Positions 8,684-15,679 of a stretch of DNA of 64,000 bases are shown in pieces. The translations under genes and the position numbers were made by a program. Below the pieces are notes generated by a model. The model was given only the letters and a program-made list of their open reading frames with translations. It was not told where the DNA came from and did no database searches. The first letter of the stretch is position 1, and the number at the start of each line of letters is the position of its first letter. This DNA is from Parahaliea maris (lineage in GTDB: Bacteria; Pseudomonadota; Gammaproteobacteria; Pseudomonadales; Halieaceae), in assembly GCF_008064665.1 (NCBI RefSeq), contig NZ_VRZA01000002.1, positions 854,053 through 918,052 of the forward strand, written 5' to 3'.

Positions 8684-9946
8684 TCACGACAGCCGATACC
8701 GCACCGGCATGGAGCGCAAGCCCCCCACGAATATCGCCTTGATCCACTCGGGATCCCCGGCAAATTCCATCTGCTGAAGGCGGGGTAGCAGTTCGCGAAA
8801 AAAGCAGCGTAACTCCAGTGCCGCCAGGTGCTGCCCGAGACACATGTGAGAACCGTATCCAAAGGCCAGCTGGGTTTTAGGGTCACGCTGGAGGTCGAGA
8901 CGATTGGGCTGCTCGAATACCTCGGGGTCGCGATTGGCCGCGGGATACCACAGGGCCACATGGTCACCCGCACGGATCACCTTGCCGTGCAGTTCGGTGT
9001 CTTCAGTTGCAGTGCGCACCATGTGGCGGACAGGTGACACCCAGCGGATAACTTCCCTGGCCGCACTGTCATCCAGCGCCGGGTTGTCACGCCACAGGGT
9101 CCACTGGTCGGGGTGCTCCAACAGTGCCTTCATGCCGCCGCCAATCGCCGCAGAGGTGGTGTCGTGTCCGGCGCTGGCGGTGATGATGAAATAGCTTGCC
9201 TGGTCGAGCATGTTCATGGGCTCGCCATCCACTTCGGCGTTGGCCAGCACCGTAGCGAGGTCATCCCTGGGGTTGCGTTTGCGGTCTTCGATCACCTCGG
9301 CAAAGTAGGCGCCGAACTCGTTGAGCACTTCCAGGCCGGCTGTTTCCGAATCGCCGCGCTGCAGCTCCGGATCCTGGCCGCCAAACATCTCCTGGGTCAG
9401 CCGCAGCATGGTTTCCTCGGCTTCACGCGGCAGGCCCAGGATCGACAGGATTATGCGCAACGGGAAGAGGAGGGCAATGTCCTTCACGAAGTCGCACTCG
9501 TCACCCATTTCCTGCATGCGGTCGACAAACTCTTTCGACAGTGCCTCTACCTCCAGCCGCAGTTTCTCGATGCTCCGGGGCAGGAACCACTCACGGGTGA
9601 CCTTGCGCATCTTCAGGTGCTTGGGTCGGTCCATGTGTATCAGGGTTTCCAGCCCGTTGCTGGTGCCGAACTGCGCCAGCAGGGCCTCCTCGAAAGCTGA
9701 CGGAATCAGTACGGTGCGTGGCGCACTGAGAAAGCTGTCGTTCTGGCTCCCGATCGAGCGCACGTCGTCATAGCGGGTCAGTGCCCAGAACGGGCGGTAC
9801 TCCGGGTGCTCCACCCGGGCCACGGGGTCGGAGTTGCGCAGATAGTCGAACAGGGCGTACATGCTGCGTTCGTCGCCCATGATGGTCGGGTCGAGGATAT
9901 CGGCCGGTTGGAATCCGTTCAGTTTCACCGCTGCCTGGCTGCTCAC
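8684..9946 (-). CDS. Cytochrome P450
   Basis: Soluble bacterial P450 of 420 residues. It has the I-helix oxygen-activation motif AGHDTTS, an ExxR-type segment (AAREVIRWVSPVRHMVR), and the heme-binding loop FGYGSHMCLGQHLA with the proximal Cys near residue 369. The overall style recalls CYP families acting on steroids, terpenoids and fatty acids, but the substrate cannot be read from sequence. The start is GTG at 9946, preceded by AAGGAGAC; the longer frame upstream adds a non-homologous extension. No ferredoxin is adjacent; the nearest 2Fe-2S ferredoxin in the window is at 63399. Confidence 0.92.
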   Translation of the reverse strand: MSSQAAVKLNGFQPADILDPTIMGDERSMYALFDYLRNSDPVARVEHPEYRPFWALTRYDDVRSIGSQNDSFLSAPRTVLIPSAFEEALLAQFGTSNGLETLIHMDRPKHLKMRKVTREWFLPRSIEKLRLEVEALSKEFVDRMQEMGDECDFVKDIALLFPLRIILSILGLPREAEETMLRLTQEMFGGQDPELQRGDSETAGLEVLNEFGAYFAEVIEDRKRNPRDDLATVLANAEVDGEPMNMLDQASYFIITASAGHDTTSAAIGGGMKALLEHPDQWTLWRDNPALDDSAAREVIRWVSPVRHMVRTATEDTELHGKVIRAGDHVALWYPAANRDPEVFEQPNRLDLQRDPKTQLAFGYGSHMCLGQHLAALELRCFFRELLPRLQQMEFAGDPEWIKAIFVGGLRSMPVRYRLS

Positions 9947-10060
9947 ACGCGTCTCCTTGAGGTGGGTCAGCGGCAGAGTATGGCTCAGCCAACCGGAAAT
10001 GAACCGGTATATTGTGGCCAAAAAGCGGTTAAATCCTGTCGACCTTGAAGCTAAGCCGTT

Positions 10061-10088
10061 ACCCCGCACACCTGCGCGATGGCGGGGT
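10061..10088 (-). terminator. GC-rich hairpin between the RHH gene and the P450 gene
   Basis: ACCCCGC (10061-10067) pairs with GCGGGGT (10082-10088) around a 14-base loop. It lies directly downstream of the reverse-strand ribbon-helix-helix gene. No U-tract follows, so it may be a weak terminator or simply a hairpin. Confidence 0.3.
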
Positions 10089-10106
10089 TAGCCTTGTTCC
10101 GCGTCA

Positions 10107-10289
10107 TCATTGCCCGTCGTCGAATACCTGGCCTTTCCAGTCTGGCCCCATACCGTTCTCGATGTACTCGCGCATGAACTGACGAATCTTCTGCGACGGG
10201 GTGACATCCTCCAGAGCGCAAAGTTTTTCAAAGGCCGCTTTTTTCTTTGGGTCTACCAACACGGTCAGTCGCGCAGTTCGTTTTTCCAT
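10107..10289 (-). CDS. Ribbon-helix-helix (CopG-like) DNA-binding protein
   Basis: A 60-residue protein with the N-terminal strand RTARLTVLVD, then KKKAAFEKLCALEDVTPSQKIRQF, a typical ribbon-helix-helix fold of CopG/Arc style. Such proteins dimerise and bind palindromic operators, often as antitoxins or plasmid-type regulators. No toxin gene lies next to it. An AT-rich set of palindromes lies about 100 bp upstream and could be its operator. The ATG is at 10289. Confidence 0.7.
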   Translation of the reverse strand: MEKRTARLTVLVDPKKKAAFEKLCALEDVTPSQKIRQFMREYIENGMGPDWKGQVFDDGQ

Positions 10290-10390
10290 GGATGGTCTCG
10301 TCTGTGAGGGTTGGAGTGAATCTTCATTTGATGATTGCGGGAGTGTACAACGCTCACACCGCCCGGGACGCCGATTCTAATATGTCATTC

Positions 10391-10414
10391 ATCATATGAT
10401 AATATTATTATCAT
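10391..10414. promoter_or_regulatory. AT-rich palindromes between the RHH and SulP genes
   Basis: ATCATATGAT (10391-10400) is a perfect palindrome. It overlaps a second dyad, ATGATAAT-ATT-ATTATCAT (10396-10414), with 8-bp arms. The site sits between the divergent RHH gene and the sulP operon, so it could control either or both. The RHH protein is the obvious candidate binder, which is inference. Confidence 0.45.
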
Positions 10415-10497
10415 ACAATGATACTATGTGAGTACCCAGGCGGGCATGCATCGGGCGTGCTTGCCGGATTTATGTTCCAGCCGAAGGGAGCTGTCTG

Positions 10498-12246
10498 ATG
10501 CCGCACCGGGCGCATGTGGTGTCCTTGCGTATCGGGCATGCGCTGCGGGAGGCGCTGAGCGGGGGTTACCGGCGAGCCGACCTGGCAAGGGATGTGCTGG
10601 CCGGATTGACCGTTGGCATCATTGCCATCCCCCTCGCCATGGCGCTCGCCATTGCCAGCGGTGTGGCGCCCCAGTACGGGCTATATACGGCGATGATTGC
10701 CGGTGTCCTGATCGCCGTGCTCGGCGGCAGCCGCTACAGCATTTCGGGCCCCACGGCGGCCTTCGTCGTCATCCTTTACCCCCTTGTGGCAAAGCATGGC
10801 CTGGCCGGATTGTTGCTGGCCACGACGATGGCCGGCCTCATCCTTATCGCCATGGCGTACGCCCGACTCGGGCGCTTTATCGAATACATTCCGGAGTCAG
10901 TTACCCTGGGCTTCACCGGCGGTATCGCCATCGTGATCGCCACACTGCAGGTTCCGGATTTCACCGGCCTGGTGGTGCCGTCAATGCCGGAACATTACCT
11001 GGGCAAAATCCACACGATTGCTGTCCATCTCGGACAGGCCGATGCGGGCAGTTGCCTGATTGCCGTCTTCACGCTGACGGTCATGTTAGCCTGGCCGCGC
11101 CTGCGACTGCGACTGCCGGTTCCTCCCCTCTTGCCGGCGCTGCTGCTGGCCAGTCTGCTGGGTGTCGTGCTGGGGTGGGGCGGCATGGACGTGGAGACCA
11201 TTGGCACGCGCTTCCACTCTGTGTTGCCCAATGGGTCCGAGATGGGGGGCATGCCTCCCTTCCTGCCGACCCTGGATTGGCCCTGGCACAGGCCGGGGCC
11301 AGACGGAGAACCGTTGGCGCTGACACTGGAACTGGTTTCGGAACTGTTGCCCGCGGCCTTTGCTATCGCGGTTCTGGGTGCTATTGAATCATTACTTTGC
11401 GCGGTAGTACTGGATGGCATGTCGGGCAAACGCCACAGCGCAAACAGCGAACTGCTGGCACAGGGTGTGGGCAATCTGGAGACCCCCTTTTTCGGTGGTA
11501 TCACGGCGACCGCCGCCATCGCGCGTTCCGCCACCAACTTCAGGGCCGGTGCAGTCTCTCCGCTGGCAGCACTGACTCATGCTCTGGCGGTGTTTGCGGG
11601 GCTGCTGTTACTGTCGCGGGCGCTGGCCTGGATCCCCATGCCCGCCCTGGCCGCGCTGTTGATGGTTGTGGCCTGGAACATGAGCGAAGCGCCTCGATCT
11701 GTCCGCTTGATAAAGCGTTCACCACGCGCTGACGTCCTGGTGTTCGTGACCTGCCTGTCGCTGACCGTACTCTTTGACATGGTCATCGCGATTACCGCGG
11801 GTGTTGTCCTGGCTTCACTGTTGTTCATGAAGGAGCTGGCCGGATTGACCCGGATTGTCGACATATCCGGCAATAGCGCCTATGTCGAAAGTCCGTTGCC
11901 GGAGAACTGGAAGGTATTCAAGGTGCGGGGAGCCATGTTTTTCGCAGCCGCTGACCGGATAGCCGCAGAACTGTCGCGAGCGGCCCGCGAACTCGATGGC
12001 ATTGTTTTGCATATGCAGTACAGCTCTTATCTGGATGCCGGCGGCATGTCTGCCCTGGAGCGGTTGATGGACGAGTGCGCCGCCAGGCACATAACGGTCA
12101 GATTTTCAGCGTGGCAGTTCCAGCCGCTCAAAGCAATGGCCAAGGCGCGCAACGGGACTCCAGGTCCACTGGACGTCTCGTTCCCCTCGCTGGAAGAGGC
12201 CATCAGGGATATTTTGACAGGAGGTAGAGAAAATGCTGCTCGATGA
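10498..12246 (+). CDS. SulP family inorganic anion / dicarboxylate transporter with STAS domain
   Basis: Inner-membrane transporter of 582 residues. The membrane part (about 1-430) has the SulP elements GLTVGIIAIPLAMALAIASG and YGLYTAMIAGVLIAVLGGSRYSISGPTAAFVVIL. The C-terminal STAS domain (about 445-570) regulates transport. SulP members carry sulfate, bicarbonate or C4-dicarboxylates (DauA); the substrate here is unknown. The ATG at 10498 follows GAAGGGAG. It is the first gene of a tight run with the 76-residue orphan, the VOC protein, the SDR and the TfoX remnant. Confidence 0.9.
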   Translation: MPHRAHVVSLRIGHALREALSGGYRRADLARDVLAGLTVGIIAIPLAMALAIASGVAPQYGLYTAMIAGVLIAVLGGSRYSISGPTAAFVVILYPLVAKHGLAGLLLATTMAGLILIAMAYARLGRFIEYIPESVTLGFTGGIAIVIATLQVPDFTGLVVPSMPEHYLGKIHTIAVHLGQADAGSCLIAVFTLTVMLAWPRLRLRLPVPPLLPALLLASLLGVVLGWGGMDVETIGTRFHSVLPNGSEMGGMPPFLPTLDWPWHRPGPDGEPLALTLELVSELLPAAFAIAVLGAIESLLCAVVLDGMSGKRHSANSELLAQGVGNLETPFFGGITATAAIARSATNFRAGAVSPLAALTHALAVFAGLLLLSRALAWIPMPALAALLMVVAWNMSEAPRSVRLIKRSPRADVLVFVTCLSLTVLFDMVIAITAGVVLASLLFMKELAGLTRIVDISGNSAYVESPLPENWKVFKVRGAMFFAAADRIAAELSRAARELDGIVLHMQYSSYLDAGGMSALERLMDECAARHITVRFSAWQFQPLKAMAKARNGTPGPLDVSFPSLEEAIRDILTGGRENAAR

Positions 12247-12463
12247 GGCGATTACACTGGGTGAACAGGGTACCTGGCACGAAGTACAGGTCAGGCCGAG
12301 GCCCGGCAGCACCGCGCAATGGTTCGTGATGTTACGTGACATCCACGGCAAGTCGTTTATTCTCGCGGATAACGAAGATAATGCGATTTCCAGTGACGAC
12401 ATGAACGAGATCGCGCAGTTGGTGCGATCCATGGGCCAGAAAGAGTTCACGGTCTTCGTCTGA
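12233..12463 (+). CDS. Small conserved-looking protein, unknown
   Basis: A 76-residue soluble protein starting 14 bp inside the end of sulP, with an excellent AGGAGG ribosome-binding site six to seven bases upstream. The composition is balanced (HEVQVRPRPG, KSFILADNED, GQKEFTVFV) and suggests a small mixed alpha/beta fold. I do not recognise a family. The overlap with the transporter suggests coupled expression. Confidence 0.6.
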   Translation: MLLDEAITLGEQGTWHEVQVRPRPGSTAQWFVMLRDIHGKSFILADNEDNAISSDDMNEIAQLVRSMGQKEFTVFV

Positions 12464-12494
12464 CCCTTACGCACGAACCGCCAGGAGACTTGCC

Positions 12495-12875
12495 ATGGCC
12501 AACCAGGGGCTCAATCACATCAACCTGTCGCTACCGGCGGACAGACTGGAAGAGATCCGCGATTTCTACATCGATATTGTCGGCCTGCGCGAGGGGCCAC
12601 GGCCCGCTTTTGATTTTCCGGGATACTGGCTGTACGCGGGTGATTCTCCGGTAGTTCACATGATGCACAGACCCACCGAGGGTAGGGGCCCGGGAACGTC
12701 TTACCTGGACCACGTCGCTTTCACCTGCACCGATCTGGATGAAACCGAACAGAAACTCGAGCGTCAGGGCATCTCCTACCGGAAACGGGAGATCGCGGCA
12801 TTTAACATCGTCCAGCTGTTCTTCCATGACCCCACCGGTCTGGGCATCGAAATGAATTTCCAGGTGGAGAACTGA
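12495..12875 (+). CDS. VOC family protein (glyoxalase/dioxygenase fold)
   Basis: A 126-residue single-module vicinal-oxygen-chelate protein. The metal-site pattern is visible: His in LNHINLS (residue 8), His in LDHVAFT about residue 73, and Glu in GLGIEMNF near the C-terminus. Members are dioxygenases, isomerases, epimerases or resistance proteins. It sits 31 bp after the small protein and 3 bp before the SDR, so it is in the same operon. The ATG follows CAGGAGAC. Confidence 0.82.
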   Translation: MANQGLNHINLSLPADRLEEIRDFYIDIVGLREGPRPAFDFPGYWLYAGDSPVVHMMHRPTEGRGPGTSYLDHVAFTCTDLDETEQKLERQGISYRKREIAAFNIVQLFFHDPTGLGIEMNFQVEN

Positions 12876-12878
12876 TCG

Positions 12879-13643
12879 GTGCCTGCACTGCAGAACAAGG
12901 ATCGCGTGCTGTTGATTACCGGTGGGTCCCGCGGCATTGGCGCCGCTACCGCCACGCTGGCGGCCTCACGCGGTTATCGGGTCGTTATCAACTACCGGTC
13001 GCAGGAAGCGGCCGCGCAGTCCGTTGTCGACGCCATCCGCCAGCAGGGCGGCGAGGCGCTAGCGTTGCAGGCTGACGTTGCCCGGGAGGACGATGTCCGG
13101 CGTCTGTTTGAGAGCATTGTCGACCACTATGGCCGGCTGGATGCGCTGGTCAACAACGCGGGCATTCTCGAGCAACAGGGGCCGTTGCGCGACATGACCG
13201 CAACGCGCCTGCAGCGCGTGTTTGATACCAATATCCTGGGCAGTTTCCTGTGCGCTCGTGAAGCCGTGCAGCGAATGTCCAGCCGGGAAGGAGGGGAGGG
13301 CGGTGCTATCGTCAATGTCTCGTCCGCGGCTTCGAGACTCGGTTCGCCCAATGAGTACGTCGATTATGCCGCGTCCAAGGCGGCCATCGATACCCTGACC
13401 ATCGGCCTCGCCAAGGAGGTCGCGGCGGATGGCATTCGCGTCAACGCGGTGCGCCCCGGCGTTATTTACACCGAAATACACGCCTCCGGCGGCGAGCCGG
13501 GCCGGGTGGACCGGGTCAAGGCCCAGGTGCCGATGGGGCGGGGCGGCCAACCGCAAGAGGTAGCCAACGCCATCCTGTGGTTGTTGTCTGACGAAGCTTC
13601 CTATATCACGGGAGCTTTGATCGACATCTCCGGCGGCCGTTAG
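12879..13643 (+). CDS. SDR family NAD(P)-dependent oxidoreductase
   Basis: Classical short-chain dehydrogenase of 254 residues. The cofactor motif is TGGSRGIG (14-21), NNAG is at 92-95, catalytic Ser is 149, and YAASK gives Tyr163 and Lys167. The end (SYITGALIDISGGR) is typical of FabG-like enzymes. The start is GTG at 12879, three bases after the VOC stop. It is the last intact gene of the sulP operon. Substrate unknown. Confidence 0.9.
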   Translation: MPALQNKDRVLLITGGSRGIGAATATLAASRGYRVVINYRSQEAAAQSVVDAIRQQGGEALALQADVAREDDVRRLFESIVDHYGRLDALVNNAGILEQQGPLRDMTATRLQRVFDTNILGSFLCAREAVQRMSSREGGEGGAIVNVSSAASRLGSPNEYVDYAASKAAIDTLTIGLAKEVAADGIRVNAVRPGVIYTEIHASGGEPGRVDRVKAQVPMGRGGQPQEVANAILWLLSDEASYITGALIDISGGR

Positions 13644-13657
13644 GGGAGCGCACCTGC

Positions 13658-13969
13658 GTGAGCAATCGTCAGCAACAGGAGTTTGCCGACTACATCGTGG
13701 AACTGATGCAGTCACTGGGCCCCGCAAGCGCACGGCGCATGTTCGGCGGCTATGGCATCTTTATGGACGGGCTGATGTTTGGGCTGATCATCGGGCGAAC
13801 TCCCTACTTCAAGACCGATGCAGAGAACCTGCCGTCGTTTAGCGAGCGCGGGTTGGAGCCGTTTACCTACCAACGCCGGCCAAAAGCAAACGATCACCGA
13901 TCACGCCCCCCGCGCTCAAGACTTTACCTAGGCCAGAGGCAGCCGCAACCGGAAGCTGACCGACGATGA
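13658..13969 (+). pseudogene. TfoX/Sxy N-terminal domain protein, 3' truncated
   Basis: The first ~74 residues are a TfoX N-terminal domain: QEFADYIVELMQSLGP, then ARRMFGGYGIFMDGLMFGLI, then YFKTDAENLPSF, then EPFTYQR. Normally about 30 more residues (the YYE...PE region) follow. Here similarity stops near 13880 and the frame runs through unrelated bases into IS5-type transposase DNA. The gene begins 14 bp after the SDR stop. It was evidently cut off by an insertion that has itself decayed. Confidence 0.7.
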
Positions 13970-14186
13970 ACGCGCCAAAAACCGGAACAAGTCGCGCGTC
14001 CGGGCACGTGTGGAACATCAGTTCGGGATTATCAAACGGCAGTTTGGCTTCAACAAAGTCCGCTACCGTGGGCTGGCGAAAAACGCTTATCGTCTCTTCG
14101 TCGCCTGCGCCCTGCGTAACCTTGTTATTGCAAAGAAGACGCTGCTGGGTAGACGCCGAATGGAATTGCAGGGAAGTTGCGCCTGA
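13932..14186 (+). pseudogene. IS5-family transposase, C-terminal fragment
   Basis: The open frame from 13932 to the TGA at 14184 encodes the end of an IS5-type DDE transposase. NRKLTDDERAKNRNKSRVRA is followed by RVEHQFGIIKRQFGF, KVRYRGLAKN and ALRNLVIAKK. RVEH...GLAKN...L.NL is the conserved C-terminal signature with the last acidic residue. A TAG lies directly upstream in frame and there is no N-terminal part, so this is a remnant. The fragment abuts the truncated tfoX. Confidence 0.8.
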
Positions 14187-14424
14187 TGCGTAGCTAATCG
14201 AGGCCATATTGCCTCGAAAGACAAAATAGACCGACGATTCCGCACGACGTTTCCGCGGAGACGCCCCAGAAAAGATGGGAAGTGGCGGATACTGGATCGG
14301 TCCGCTGTTCATAGGCTATTAATCAGATGATCCTTAACTTGAAAATATAAATCCTTATAAATCTCTAAGTTACGTAACACCGAAGCTCCCCTTGCGCCGA
14401 GCCTTGCTCTTTTAGCTTGCCCGG
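14187..14424. other. Intergenic scar, AT-richer
   Basis: Non-coding stretch after the transposase fragment. It holds a 6-bp-stem hairpin, CGAGGC-catatt-GCCTCG (14199-14216). No second IS end could be placed with confidence. Confidence 0.35.
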
Positions 14425-14919
14425 TCAAGCGCCACCCAACCACTTGTTTTTTGGGGGCTTGATGTTACTTCCGACGCCAGATGGTGTGGGTAACGCCAGG
14501 TTTCCGCGGACAATATCCTGCAGCCGGCAATAGAGCTCTTGCGGAATTTCACTTGACCTTCTGGCAACTAAATCGATGTGAATATCCACTTGCTCAGATA
14601 CCGCAGCCCTACATACTCTTGTCTTGTTGTAGACTTCGTGAAAGAAATGTAGCCGCTTTTGGTCTACCGCCAATAGCCACGACTTGATTTCCAGTTCATC
14701 ACCTTCTGATACTTCACGTTCGTAAATCATGTGGCTCTCCAACACGGCCTTGCCACAGTTTGTAGACTTCACATATTCTTCACCCAAGCCAATCGCTTCC
14801 GTGAAATTAAAATGTGCATCATAAACAACGAGACCATAGTGAGTTGCGTTCATATGGCCATTGACGTCTATCCATTCTTTTGGGACGACAACTTTTAATC
14901 CAGTAAATGGAATACTCAC
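14425..14919 (-). CDS. Thioesterase family protein (4HBT hotdog fold)
   Basis: A 164-residue hotdog-fold acyl-CoA thioesterase. The VDVNGHMNATHYGLVVYDA-like segment (WIDVNGHMN, residues about 16-24) is the Asp-x-x-GHMN signature of 4HBT enzymes; a conserved Glu/Arg-rich strand follows. Such enzymes release acyl groups from CoA, and close relatives act on betainyl- or short-chain CoA. The start is GTG with GAAGAGA upstream. The gene is visibly more AT-rich than its neighbours and stands alone in the scarred region between the IS5 remnant and the sulfatase, suggesting transfer. Confidence 0.8.
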   Translation of the reverse strand: MSIPFTGLKVVVPKEWIDVNGHMNATHYGLVVYDAHFNFTEAIGLGEEYVKSTNCGKAVLESHMIYEREVSEGDELEIKSWLLAVDQKRLHFFHEVYNKTRVCRAAVSEQVDIHIDLVARRSSEIPQELYCRLQDIVRGNLALPTPSGVGSNIKPPKNKWLGGA

Positions 14920-15679
14920 AGTCTCTTCTCTCGCTTAGTGCTCGCAGCCGGTTCGAAATAACCTTGAAGCGGTTTCAACCTACCGGTGGTGGCCCGTGCT
15001 CATGATGATTCGGATGCTACTTGTGTTCAGCAGTTCGTATCTCGAAGTGTTCACGCTTCTTAGGAACGCATGCTTTTAAGGGCATCTACACTTTCGCCCG
15101 GAGCGCCACTACAACAGTTCGATTTTGTTAGAGTTTTATCAAGAATTCGATCGGAATCAATTAGCGTCGCGCTGTGCAGTACCAAGTGGTTCGCCTGTCG
15201 ATACTCACTACCAACATATTTTGTAGAGGCAGCGCCACTGCTGTGCACGCCCCCGTTTTGGTGGCGATACCCTTCTCGCTATTATCAGCAAAAATCGCAC
15301 CTGCAAGCTGGCTGGAGCCTATTAGACGACAATTAACTTGTCCGGTCAGCGAAAAATAGTTTGGCCGGTTGACCTGCCAGGTTCGGACACTGATCTCAGC
15401 AGGAGAGACCAGTGTCTGCCAAGCGCATCACTGATCAACTGACCAACTTGTATATATACGAACGCAAGCAAGTCCAGGACAGTAGAAATTTGCATTTCCA
15501 AGCTATTTGCACATCGGTCGTTAGTGTTTGTCCCATGAGAAAAAATCTTGGGACAACTTTTCCGCGAAAGGCTTATGGACAATCCCTACCCGAACCGGCG
15601 TGGACAACGAATGCCCCAGCGGGAAGCATGGGGACCCCCATTTCACCAATTCCGGCTGATTTCGTTTATCACAGAGACA
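14920..15679. other. Unassigned AT-richer region
   Basis: About 760 bases with only short, overlapping frames in several phases and no recognisable protein. It contains an inverted repeat, GACACTG (15386-15392) and CAGTGTC (15410-15416). A frame starting GTG at 15412 begins MSAKRITDQL but cannot be tied to a family. Base composition matches the adjoining scar and differs from the GC-rich flanks. Probably decayed mobile DNA. Confidence 0.4.
15386..15416. repeat. Inverted repeat in orphan region
   Basis: Perfect 7-bp arms GACACTG and CAGTGTC around a 17-base centre that itself pairs partly (CTC...GAG). It could be a transposon or recombination end, a terminator, or an operator for the frame starting at 15412. 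Confidence 0.35.
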
